NCBI GenBank assembly: GCA_032718475.1
Contig: JAUCBJ010003210.1
Span: 1-32,498, forward strand
Origin: Nemertoderma westbladi
Taxonomy: Eukaryota; Xenacoelomorpha; Nemertodermatida; Nemertodermatidae
Length of the DNA: 32,498 bases
Direction: 5' to 3'
Both the position numbers and the translations under genes were made by a program. Positions 8,956 to 22,025 of the stretch are shown piece after piece (position 1 is the first letter of the stretch; each line of letters starts with the position of its first letter). The notes below the pieces were generated by a model. The model saw nothing but the letters and a program-made list of their open reading frames with translations, had not been told where the DNA came from and ran no database searches.

Positions 8956-10430
8956 AAATTATCTGTACAATCTGAGCAGGCTTACACGCCTTCTGCTCAA
9001 TACTGGCTTACAAATAAATAAAACTGACAGAAATAGGCCTAAGTAAAATCCCAATAAAAACCAGGCGTCCCCGATTATTTATTAAGACCTACCGGTATAT
9101 AATAATCAAATCGAATAATACTGCTGTACCTGTACTGCTGTAGGTACCGGTCCGGGTGATCAGGCAGTCAGGCCTACTGGTTACCGGTCGACCGGTACTT
9201 TCGACTAGATTGCTTACACCGCAATCCAGAAGCTATATCTGTTATTGTTTGCGCTTTTAAGACCTTTGACAGTTTAACCTGCCAAATTAGGATGTCTTTT
9301 AGATGATATATAGTCTTTAGCTTATGACGAGTATTTGATACACTACATTAGCCGAAGCCAGTCTATGCGCAATCATTCACCCGCTGGATATACCCGGGAG
9401 ACTGAATTCGGAAGCTTAATGATTGATGGTGTAAGCCTACTGTATTATTCGACTGATCGTAATATACAATCTCTGACAAATATTATTCACTTTCGGGAAA
9501 TATTAACAGTTCCTTTAGGACGTGGCGCTCTAAATATGTAAACAGAGTTATGACTTAAACTAGACACAATGAAAAGGCTATAGATTCACGTATATGGCGC
9601 ATTCTTTAGGAGATGCTTTGTTATCAGTTACAATCATACACAATGCTGCACAATACTGCACACTAATCTGCCGACCTTCACTAAATTTAGTCACGTATAA
9701 AGAGAGCAACATACAATTTATGTCGGGCCTATGAAATAGCATTAGATTCACTTCAAACCACTTAACATAGGTCGCAATCGTTTATCTGTAACCTGTATCA
9801 AGAAGGTTGGGTGTCTGACTATTGATCAGTATTCCGATATAATATTTCATCAACAAATATAATGAATAACCGACAGTAAAAGCAGTAATATTAGTAAGAT
9901 ATGCATGATATGTTTAGTTATGGTTTGAATTGCATTGTTAGTATGAATTGCATTGATATGTATGATAACAGATATACGTTCTATAATTAAGCCTACTAAT
10001 GTTAAACTAAAGACTGAAACACGGAGGTGCCAAAAGCCGGTGTTCTTAGGCTCTGGGCAAAAACATAACACTGAATTCCTGAGTTTCTGTATCCACCTCC
10101 AACACAGAGACAAAAAACGCTCTGATTGGTCGACCGAACAACGAGAGAACAAAGAAACAAAGAAATGTCGACGTGGCAATATCAGCTGTTAGCCGTCGTC
10201 ATGGTAGCGACACTGTTTTCAAGAGTATCTAGCTTATTGCGTCACGAAATTGCGGATTATGTCCTCTAAAGTACAAATACAGAAGAAATGGCTTTTATGT
10301 CCTCTAAAACACCAGCACAGCAAGGACACGGCCTTTTTATGCCTGGTAAACCAACCACAGAGTACTTTACGGGGAAAATAACCGGCTAATTACGCAAAAG
10401 CTTTTACACCTGAAGATCTGAGAGATAAAG
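8956..10430. other. intergenic DNA between LINE and satellite
   Basis: I see no supported gene here. At 9182-9197 there is a perfect 16-bp palindrome (TACCGGTCGACCGGTA), and ACCGGTAT-like motifs recur near 9090 and 9150. Around 10117-10250 the base composition rises and includes an inverted CCAAT box (CTGATTGGTC) and a CRE-like GCGTCACG, which could belong to a promoter, but no gene start follows. At 10257-10270 and 10295-10308 the 14-mer TTATGTCCTCTAAA recurs with a 38-bp offset, just before the satellite. Confidence 0.4.
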
Positions 10431-12387
10431 ATCAGTAATAAAGTGAAGGATTATGAGACGCCTACTATCTGTAATAAAGTGTATGATTATGAAACGCTAT
10501 CACTATCAGTAATAAAGTGCATGCAGGATTATGAGACGCTATCACTATCAGTAATAAAGTGCAGGATTATGAGACGCTATCACTATCAGTAATAAAGTGC
10601 AGGATTATGAGACGCTATCACTATCAGTAATAAAGTGCAGGATTATGAGACGCTATCACCATCAGTAATAAAGTGCAGGATTATGGGACGCTATCACTAT
10701 CAGTAATAAAGTGCAGTATTATGAGACGCTATCACTATCAGTAATAAAGTGCAGGATTATGGGACGCTATCACTATCAGTAATAAAGTGCAGGATTATGA
10801 GACGCTATCACTATCAGTAATAAAGTGCAGGATTATGAGACGCTATCACTATCAGTAATAAAGTGCATGATTATGAGACGCTATCACTATCAGTAATAAA
10901 GTTATAGAATTATGAGATGCTATCACTATCAGTAATAAAGTGTATGATTATGAGACGCTATAACTATCAGTAATAAAGTGCATACAGGATTATGAGACGC
11001 TATCACTATCAGTAATAAAGTGCAGGATTATGAGACGCTATCACTATCAGTAATAAAGTGCAGGATTATGAGACGCTATCACTATCAGTAATAAAGTGCA
11101 GGATTATGAGACGCTACTGTATCACTATCAGTAATAAAGTGCAGGATTATGAGACACATCTGTAATAAAGTGCAGGATTATGAGACACTATTATCTGTAA
11201 TAAAGTGTATGATTATGAGACGCTATCACTATCAGTAATAAAGGGCATGCAGGATTATGAGACGCTATTACTATCAGTAATAAAGTGCATGCAGGATTAT
11301 GAGACGCTATTACTTATCAGTAATAAAGTGAAGGATTATGAGTCACTACTATCTGTAATAAAGTGTATGATTATGAAACGCTATCGCTATCAGTAATAAA
11401 GTGCATGCAGGATTATGAGACGCTATCACTATCAGTAATAAAGTGCAGGATTATGAGACGCTATCACTATCAGTAATAAAGTTCAGGATTATGGGACGTT
11501 ATCACTATCAGTAATAAAGTGCATGCAGGATTATGAGACGCTATCACTATCAGTAATAAAGTTCAGGATTATGAGACGCTATCACACTATCAGTAATAAA
11601 GTGCAGGATTATGGGACGTTATCACTATCAGTAATAAAGTGCATGCAGGATTATGAGACGCTATCACTATCAGTAATAAAGTGCATGCAGGATTATGAGA
11701 CGCTATCAATATCAGTAATAAAGTGCAGGATTACGAGACGCTATCACTATCAATAATAAAGAGCAGGATTATGAGACACTATCACTATCAGTAATAAAGT
11801 GCATGATTATGGGACGCTATCACTATCAGTAATAAAGTGCATACAGGATTATGAGACGCTATCACTATCAGTAATAAAGTGCAGGATTATGGGACGCTAT
11901 CACTATCAGTAATAAAGTGCAGGATTATGGGACGCTATCACTATGAGTAATAAAGTGATAGAATTATGAGACGCTATCACTATCAGTAATAAAGTGCAGG
12001 ATTATGAGACGCTATCACTATCAGTAATAAAGTGCAGGATTATGAGACGCTATCACTATCAGTAATAAAGTGCATGCAGGATTATGAAACGCTATCAATA
12101 TCATTTATAAAGTGCATGCAGGATTATGAGACGCTATCACTATCAGTAATAAAGTGCAGGATTATGAGACGCTATCACTATAAGTAATAAAGTGCAGGAT
12201 TATGGGACGCTATCACTATCAGTAATAAAGTGCAGGATTATGGGACGCTATCGCTATCAGTAATAAAGTGATAGAATTATGAGACGCTATCACACTATCA
12301 GTAATAAAGTGCAGGATTATGGGACGAGTATCACTATCAGTAATAAAGTGCAGGATTATGAGACGCTATTACTATCAGTAATAAAGT

Positions 12388-12530
12388 TAAATTCACTCTT
12401 TATTATTATTATTATACACTATATCTACCACCATAGTACCTGGTTTACTAAAGCCACGGGTGAAGTAATGTATATTTTATTGGATTGAGACAAATACAAA
12501 CAATAAAAAAAAATAAAAAAAAATCCTATC
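12388..12530. repeat. non-satellite insertion inside the satellite
   Basis: About 140 bp of unrelated DNA interrupts the array. It begins with a (TTA)n run and ends in A-rich DNA (two runs of eight or nine A). The following monomer start is present three times as CTATCAGTAAT. The sister block near 16060-16190 lacks the insertion, so it arrived after that duplication or was lost there. An A-rich end suggests a short retrotransposed piece, but I see no target duplication. Confidence 0.7.
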
Positions 12531-12940
12531 AGTAATACTATCAGTAATACTATCAGTAATAAAGTGCATGCAGGATTATGAGACGCTATCATTATCAGTA
12601 ATAAAGTGCATGCAGGATTATGAGACGCTATTACTAACAGTAATAAAGTGCATGCAGGATTATGAGAAGCTATTACTTATCAGTAATAAAGTGCAGGATT
12701 ATGAGACGCTATCACTATCAGTAATAAAGTGATAGAATTATGAGACGCTATCACTATCAGTAATAAAGTGTATGATTATGAGACGCTATCACTATCAGTA
12801 ATAAAGTGCATACAGGATTATGAGACGCTATCACTATCAGTAATAAAGTGCATGATTATGAGACGCTATCACTATCAGTAATAAAGTGATAGAATTATGA
12901 GACGCTATCACTATCAGTAATAAAGTGTATGATTATGAGA

Positions 12941-14650
12941 CGGTATCACTCACTATCAGTAATAAAGTGTATGATTATGAGACGCTATCACTATCAGTAA
13001 TAAAGTGCAGGATTATGGGACGCTATCACTATCAGTAATAAATTGCAGGATTATGAGACGCTATCACTATCAGTAATAAAGTGCAGGATTATGAGACGCT
13101 ATCACTATCAGTAATAAAGTGCATGATTATGAGACGCTATCACTATCAGTAATAAAGTGATAGAATTATGAGACGCTATCACTATCAGTAATAAAGTGTA
13201 TGATTATGAGACGCTATCACTATCAGTAATAAAGTGCATACAGGATTATGAGACGCTATCACTATCAGTAATAAAGTGCAGGATTATGAGACGCTATCAC
13301 TATCAGTAATAAAGTGCAGGATTATGAGACGCTATCACTATCAGTAATAAAGTGCAGGATTATGAGACGCTATCACTATCAGAAATAAAGTGCAGGATTA
13401 TGAGACACATCTGTAATAAAGTGCAGGATTATGAGACACTATTATCTGTAATAAAGTGTATGATTATGAGACGCTATCACTATCAGTAATAAAGTGCATG
13501 CAGGATTATGAGACGCTATTACTATCAGTAATATAGTGCATGCAGGATTATGAGACGTTATGACTTATCAGTAATAAAGTGAAGGATTATGAGACACTAC
13601 TATCTGTAATAAAGTGTATGATTATGAAACGCTATCACTATCAGTAATAAAGTGCATGCAGGATTATGAGACGCTATCACTATCAGTAATAAAGTGCAGG
13701 ATTATGAGACGCTATCACTATCAGTAATAAAGTGCAGGATTATGAGACGCTATCAGTATCAGTAATAAAGTGCAGGATTATGAGACGCTATCACTATCAG
13801 TAATAAAGTGCAGGATTATGGGACGCTATCACTATCAGTAATAAAGTGCAGGATTATGAGACGCTATCACACTATCAGTAATAAAGTGCAGGAGTATGGG
13901 ACGCTATCACTATCAGTAATAAAGTGCATGCAGGATTATGAGACGCTATCACTATCAATAATAAAGTGCATGCAGGATTGTGAGACGCTATCAATATCAG
14001 TAATAAAGTGCAGGATTACGAGACGCTATCACTATCAGTAATAAAGTGCAGGATTATGAGACACTATCACACTATCAGTAATAAACTGCAGGATTATGGG
14101 ACGCTATCACTATCAGTAATAAAGTGCAGGATTATGGGACGATATCACTATCAGTAATAAAGTGCATGCAGGATTATGAGACGCTATCACTATCAGTAAT
14201 AAAGTGCAGGATTATGAGACGCTATCACTATCAGTAATAAAGTGCAGGATTATGAGACGCTATCACTATCAGTAATAAAGTGCAGGATTATGGGACGCTA
14301 TCACTATCAGTAATAAAGTGCAGGATTATGGGACGCTATCGCTATCAGTAATAAAGTGATAGAATTATGAGACGCTATCACACTATCAGTAATAAAGTGC
14401 AGGATTATGGGACGAGTATCACTATCAGTAATAAAGTGCAGGATTATGAGACGCTATCACTATCAGTAATAAAGTGCATGCAGGATTATGAGACGCTATC
14501 ATTATCAGTAATAAAGTGCATGCAGGATTATGAGACGCTATTACAGTACTAACAGTAATAAAGTGCATGCAGGATTATGAGAAGCTATTACTTATCAGTA
14601 ATAAAGTGCAGGATTATGAGACGCTATCACTATCAGTAATAAAGTGCAGG
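12941..14650. repeat. satellite higher-order block, copy 1
   Basis: The block starts with the rare variant CGGTATCACTCACTATC and has the same order of variants as 16664-18383 (offset 3723, later 3685 because one 38-bp monomer differs). Shared markers include GAGACACATCTG, AGAAATAAAG, GTAATATAGTG and CTATTACAGTACTAACAG. Confidence 0.8.
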
Positions 14651-16663
14651 ATTATGGGACGCTATCACTATCAGTAATAAAGTGCAGGATTATGGGACGC
14701 TATCGCTATCAGTAATAAAGTGATAGAATTATGAGACGCTATCACACTATCAGTAATAAAGTGCAGGATTATGGGACGAGTATCACTATCAGTAATAAAG
14801 TGCAGGATTATGAGACGCTATCACTATCAGTAATAAAGTGCATGCAGGATTATGAGACGCTATCATTATCAGTAATAAAGTGCATGCAGGATTATGAGAC
14901 GCTATTACTAACAGTAATAAAGTGCATGCAGGATTATGAGAAGCTATTACTTATCAGTAATAAAGTGCAGGATTATGAGACGTTATCACTATCAGTAATA
15001 AAGTGATAGAATTATGAGACGCTATCACTATCAGTAATAAAGTGTATGATTATGAGACGCTATCATTATCAGTAATAAAGTGCATGATTATGAGACGCTA
15101 TCACTATCAGTAATAAAGTGATAGAATTATGAGACGCTATCACTATCAGTAATAAAGTGTATGATTATGAGACGCTATCACTATCAGTAATAAAGTGCAT
15201 ACAGGATTATGAGACGCTATCACTATCAGTAATAAAGTGCATGATTATGAGACGCTATCACTATCAGTAATAAAGTGATAGAATTATAAGACGCTATCAC
15301 TATCAGTAATAAAGTGTATGATTATGAGACGCTATCATTATCAGTAATAAAGTGCATGATTATGAGACGCTATCACTATCAGTAATAAAGTGATAGAATT
15401 ATGAGACGCTATCACTATCAGTAATAAAGTGTATGATTATGAGACGCTATCACTATCAGTAATAAAGTGCATGCAGGATTATGAGACGCTATCAATATCA
15501 GTAATAAAGTGCAGGATTACGAGACGCTATCACTATCAATAATAAAGAGCAGGATTATGAGACACTATCACTATCAGTAATAAAGTGCATGATTATGGGA
15601 CGCTATCACTATCAGTAATAAAGTGCATACAGGATTATGAGACGCTATCACTATCAGTAATAAAGTGCAGGATTATGGGACGCTATCACTATCAGTAATA
15701 AAGTGCAGGATTATGGGACGCTATCACTATGAGTAATAAAGTGATAGAATTATGAGACGCTATCACTATCAGTAATAAAGTGCAGGATTATGAGACGCTA
15801 TCACTATCAGTAATAAAGTGCAGGATTATGAGACGCTATCACTATCAGTAATAAAGTGCATGCAGGATTATGAAACGCTATCAATATCATTTATAAAGTG
15901 CATGCAGGATTATGAGACGCTATCACTATCAGTAATAAAGTGCAGGATTATGAGACGCTATCACTATAAGTAATAAAGTGCAGGATTATGGGACGCTATC
16001 ACTATCAGTAATAAAGTGCAGGATTATGGGACGCTATCGCTATCAGTAATAAAGTGATAGAATTATGAGACGCTATCACACTATCAGTAATAAAGTGCAG
16101 GATTATGGGACGAGTATCACTATCAGTAATAAAGTGCAGGATTATGAGACGCTATCACTATCAGTAATAAAGTGCATGCAGGATTATGAGACGCTATCAT
16201 TATCAGTAATAAAGTGCATGCAGGATTATGAGACGCTATTACTAACAGTAATAAAGTGCATGCAGGATTATGAGAAGCTATTACTTATCAGTAATAAAGT
16301 GCAGGATTATGAGACGCTATCACTATCAGTAATAAAGTGATAGAATTATGAGACGCTATCACTATCAGTAATAAAGTGTATGATTATGAGACGCTATCAT
16401 TATCAGTAATAAATTGCATGATTATGAGCCGATATCACTATCAGTAATAAAGTGATAGAATTATGAGACGCTATCACTATCAGTAATAAAGTGTATGATT
16501 ATGAGACGCTATCACTATCAGTAATAAAGTGCATACAGGATTATGAGACGCTATCACTATCAGTAATAAAGTGCATGATTATGAGACGCTATCACTATCA
16601 GTAATAAAGTGATAGAATTATAAGACGCTATCACTATCAGTAATAAAGTGTATGATTATGAGA

Positions 16664-18383
16664 CGGTATCACTCACTATCAGTAATAAGGTGTATGATTA
16701 TGAGACGCTATCACTATCAGTAATAAAGTGCAGGATTATGGGACGCTATCACTATCAGTAATAAATTGCAGGATTATGAGACGCTATCACTATCAGTAAT
16801 AAAGTGCAGGATTATGAGACGCTATCACTATCAGTAATAAAGTGCATGATTATGAGACGCTATCACTATCAGTAATAAAGTGATAGAATTATGAGACGCT
16901 ATCACTATCAGTAATAAAGTGTATGATTATGAGACGCTATCACTATCAGTAATAAAGTGCATACAGGATTATGAGACGCTATCACTATCAGTAATAAAGT
17001 GCAGGATTATGAGACGCTATCACTATCAGTAATAAAGTGCAGGATTATGAGACGCTATCACTATCAGTAATAAAGTGCAGGATTATGAGACGCTATCACT
17101 ATCAGAAATAAAGTGCAGGATTATGAGACACATCTGTAATAAAGTGCAGGATTATGAGACACTATTATCTGTAATAAAGTGTATGATTATGAGACGCTAT
17201 CACTATCAGTAATAAAGTGCATGCAGGATTATGAGACGCTATTACTATCAGTAATATAGTGCATGCAGGATTATGAGACGTTATGACTTATCAGTAATAA
17301 AGTGAAGGATTATGAGACACTACTATCTGTAATAAAGTGTATGATTATGAAACGCTATCACTATCAGTAATAAAGTGCATGCAGGATTATGAGACGCTAT
17401 CACTATCAGTAATAAAGTGCAGGATTATGAGACGCTATCACTATCAGTAATAAAGTGCAGGATTATGAGACGCTATCAGTATCAGTAATAAAGTGCAGGA
17501 TTATGGGACGCTATCACTATCAGTAATAAAGTGCAGGATTATGAGACGCTATCACACTATCAGTAATAAAGTGCAGGAGTATGGGACGCTATCACTATCA
17601 GTAATAAAGTGCATGCAGGATTATGAGACGCTATCACTATCAATAATAAAGTGCATGCAGGATTGTGAGACGCTATCAATATCAGTAATAAAGTGCAGGA
17701 TTACGAGACGCTATCACTATCAGTAATAAAGTGCAGGATTATGAGACACTATCACACTATCAGTAATAAAGTGCAGGATTATGGGACGCTATCACTATCA
17801 GTAATAAAGTGCAGGATTATGGGACGATATCACTATCAGTAATAAAGTGCATGCAGGATTATGAGACGCTATCACTATCAGTAATAAAGTGCAGGATTAT
17901 GAGACGCTATCACTATCAGTAATAAAGTGCAGGATTATGAGACGCTATCACTATCAGTAATAAAGTGCAGGATTATGGGACGCTATCACTATCAGTAATA
18001 AAGTGCAGGATTATGGGACGCTATCGCTATCAGTAATAGAGTGATAGAATTATGAGACGCTATCACACTATCAGTAATAAAGTGCAGGATTATGGGACGA
18101 GTATCACTATCAGTAATAAAGTGCAGGATTATGAGACGCTATCACTATCAGTAATAAAGTGCATGCAGGATTATGAGACGCTATCATTATCAGTAATAAA
18201 GTGCATGCAGGATTATGAGACGCTATTACAGTACTAACAGTAATAAAGTGCATGCAGGATTATGAGAAGCTATTACTTATCAGTAATAAAGTGCAGGATT
18301 ATGAGACGCTATCACTATCAGTAATAAAGTGATAGAATTATGAGACGCTATCACTATCAGTAATAAAGTGTATGATTATGAGA
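16664..18383. repeat. satellite higher-order block, copy 2
   Basis: This is the second copy of the block marked by CGGTATCACTCACTATC. It is followed directly by copy 3 with a 1720-bp period. It lacks one 38-bp monomer found in copies 1 and 3 just after the CAGTATCAG variant. Confidence 0.8.
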
Positions 18384-20103
18384 CGGTATCACTCACTATC
18401 AGTAATAAAGTGTATGATTATGAGACGCTATCACTATCAGTAATAAAGTGCAGGATTATGGGACGCTATCACTATCAGTAATAAATTGCAGGATTATGAG
18501 ACGCTATCACTATCAGTAATAAAGTGCAGGATTATGAGACGCTATCACTATCAGTAATAAAGTGCATGATTATGAGACGCTATCACTATCAGTAATAAAG
18601 TGATAGAATTATGAGACGCTATCACTATCAGTAATAAAGTGTATGATTATGAGACGCTATCACTATCAGTAATAAAGTGCATACAGGATTATGAGACGCT
18701 ATCACTATCAGTAATAAAGTGCAGGATTATGAGACGCTATCACTATCAGTAATAAAGTGCAGGATTATGAGACGCTATCACTATCAGTAATAAAGTGCAG
18801 GATTATGAGACGCTATCACTATCAGAAATAAAGTGCAGGATTATGAGACAGATCTGTAATAAAGTGCAGGATTATGAGACACTATTATCTGTAATAAAGT
18901 GTATGATTATGAGACGCTATCACTATCAGTAATAAAGTGCATGCAGGATTATGAGACGCTATTACTATCAGTAATATAGTGCATGCAGGATTATGAGACG
19001 CTATGACTTATCAGTAATAAAGTGAAGGATTATGAGACACTACTATCTGTAATAAAGTGTATGATTATGAAACGCTATCACTATCAGTAATAAAGTGCAT
19101 GCAGGATTATGAGACGCTATCACTATCAGTAATAAAGTGCAGGATTATGAGACGCTATCACTATCAGTAATAAAGTGCAGGATTATGAGACGCTATCAGT
19201 ATCAGTAATAAAGTGCAGGATTATGAGACGCTATCACTATCAGTAATAAAGTGCAGGATTATGGGACGCTATCACTATCAGTAATAAAGTGCAGGATTAT
19301 GAGACGCTATCACACTATCAGTAATAAAGTGCAGGAGTATGGGACGCTATCACTATCAGTAATAAAGTGCATGCAGGATTATGAGACGCTATCACTATCA
19401 GTAATAAAGTGCATGCAGGATTGTGAGACGCTATCAATATCAGTAATAAAGTGCAGGAGTACGAGACGCTATCACTATCAGTAATAAAGTGCAGGATTAT
19501 GAGACACTATCACACTATCAGTAATAAAGTGCAGGATTATGGGACGCTATCACTATCAGTAATAAAGTGCAGGATTATGGGACGCTATCACTATCAGTAA
19601 TAAAGTGCATGCAGGATTATGAGACGCTATCACTATCAGTAATAAAGTGCAGGATTATGAGACGCTATCACTATCAGTAATAAAGTGCAGGATTATGAGA
19701 CGCTATCACTATCAGTAATAAAGTGCAGGATTATGGGACGCTATCACTATCAGTAATAAAGTGCAGGATTATGGGACGCTATCGCTATCAGTAATAAAGT
19801 GATAGAATTATGAGACGCTATCACACTATCAGTAATAAAGTGCAGGATTATGGGACGAGTATCACTATCAGTAATAAAGTGCAGGATTATGAGACGCTAT
19901 CACTATCAGTAATAAAGTGCATGCAGGATTATGAGACGCTATCATTATCAGTAATAAAGTGCATGCAGGATTATGAGACGCTATTACTAACAGTAATAAA
20001 GTGCATGCAGGATTATGAGAAGCTATTACTTATCAGTAATAAAGTGCAGGATTATGAGACGCTATCACTATCAGTAATAAAGTGATAGAATTATGAGACG
20101 CTA
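18384..20103. repeat. satellite higher-order block, copy 3
   Basis: This is the third copy, adjacent to copy 2. Private changes include GACAGATCTG for GACACATCTG near 18845 and GGAGTACGAG near 19455. After it the array continues with variants matching 14.70-15.47 kb (offset 5079). Confidence 0.8.
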
Positions 20104-21716
20104 TCACTATCAGTAATAAAGTGTATGATTATGAGACGCTATCATTATCAGTAATAAAGTGCATGATTATGAGACGCTATCACTATCAGTAATAAAGTGA
20201 TAGAATTATGAGACGCTATCACTATCAGTAATAAAGTGTATGATTATGAGACGCTATCACTATCAGTAATAAAGTGCATACAGGATTATGAGACGCTATC
20301 ACTATCAGTAATAAAGTGCATGATTATGAGACGCTATCACTATCAGTAATAAAGTGATAGAATTATAAGACGCTATCACTATCAGTAATAAAGTGTATGA
20401 TTATGAGACGCTATCATTATCAGTAATAAAGTGCATGATTATGAGACGCTATCACTATCAGTAATAAAGTGATAGAATTATGAGACGCTATCACTATCAG
20501 TAATAAAGTGTATGATTATGAGACGCTATCACTATCAGTAATAAAGTGCATACAGGATTATGAGACGCTATCACTATCAGTAATAAAGTGCATGATTATG
20601 AGACGCTATCACTATCAGTAATAAAGTGATAGAATTATGAGACGCTATCACTATCAGTAATAAAGTGTATGATTATGAGACGCTATCACTATCAGTAATA
20701 AAGAGCAGGATTATGAGACGCTATCACTATCAGTAATAAAGTGCATGATTATGAGACGCTATCACTATCAGTAATAAAGTGCAGGATTATGAGACGCTAT
20801 CACTATCAGTAATAAAGTGATATAATTATGAGACGCTATCGGTATCAGTAATAAAGTGATAGAATTATGAGACGCTATCACTATCAGTAATAAAGTGCAT
20901 GATTATGGGACGCTATCACTATCAGTAATAAAGTGCATGCAGGATTATGAGACGACGCTATCACTATCAGTAATAAAGTTGCAGGATTATGAGACGCTAT
21001 CACTATCAGTAATAAAGTGCATGATTATGAGACGCTATCGCTATCAGTAATAAAGTGATAGAATTATGAGACGCTATCACTATCAGTAATAAAGTGTATG
21101 ATTATGAGACGCTATCACTATCAGTAATAAAGTGCAGGATTATGGGACGCTATCACTATCAGTAATAAAGTTGCAGGATTATGAGACGCTATCACACTAT
21201 CAGTAATAAAGTGCAGGATTATGGGACGCTATCACTATCAGTAATAAAGTGCAGGATTATGAGACACTATTATCTGTAATAAAGTATATGATTATGAGAC
21301 GCTATCACTATCAGTAATAAAGTGCAGGATTATGAGACGCTATCACTATCAGTAATAAAGTGCAGGATTATGAGACGCTATCACTATCAGTGATAAAGTG
21401 CAGGATTATGAGACGCTATCACTATCAGTAATAAAGTGCAGGATTATGAGACGCTATTACTATCAGTAATAAAGTGCAGGATTATGAGACGCTATTACTA
21501 TCAGTAATAAAGTGCAGGATTATGAGACGCTATCACTATCAGTAATAAAGTGTATGATTATGAGACGCTATCACTATCAGTAATAAAGTGCATGCAGGAT
21601 TATGAGACGCTATTACTTATCAGTAATAAAGTGCAGGATTATGAGACGCTATTACTTATCAGTAATAAAGTGCAGGATTATGAGACAATATTATCTGTAA
21701 TAAAGTGCAGGATTAT

Positions 21717-22025
21717 TCGCCTTGAAGTTAATAGTTAATATTTATTTGAAGGAAAAAACACTTGAAGAAAGGCGATGTGATTCTCAGTAATTCACTCTTA
21801 ATTTCATTATATTTGCAATGAATTATTAATAGTACAATATTATAGCAAATACTATCTCAATATTACTAGTAAAATAAATTAAGATACATAAGAAGATACA
21901 GGGATAATTTCAAAAAACTAATCAAAACCAACTAGCACAATGCAGCAATATAACAAATGGGCACAAACATTAATGAACGTTTCTGTAGAATAAATTAGCG
22001 ATAAATATATCATAATAATGTAGTA
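21717..22025. other. AT-rich spacer
   Basis: This AT-rich spacer lies between the satellite and the fold-back element. I see no gene or repeat in it. Confidence 0.5.

Larger units (their letters stand above)
10431..21716. repeat. large 38-42 bp satellite array
   Basis: About 11.3 kb consists of roughly 280 head-to-tail monomers. The commonest monomer is 38 bp and contains AGTAATAAAGTGCAGGATTA followed by TGAGACGC and a CTATCACTATC end. Length variants are 39 bp (GTGATAGAATTATG), 38 bp (GTGTATGATTATG) and 42 bp (GTGCATGCAGGATTATG or GTGCATACAGGATTATG). Variants recur in fixed orders, so the array has higher-order structure. Degenerate forms (ATCTGTAATAAAG) are found near both edges and also inside the higher-order blocks. 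Many short open frames run through it, but they are only a translation of the repeat and I call no gene. Confidence 0.97.

Noticed and set aside
9850-10192. Short open frames on both strands in the pre-satellite region
   Set aside because: Their overlap is antisense, composition is not coding-like, and no recognisable domain appears.
10431-21716. Many open frames of 60-90 codons encoding repeated MQDYETLSLSVIK-like peptides
   Set aside because: They are translations of the satellite monomer in whichever frame lacks stops. Length variants of the monomer shift the frame constantly, and there is no start context or conserved domain.
10431-21716. CRISPR-like array
   Set aside because: The repeats are head-to-tail with no unique spacers and the genome is animal.
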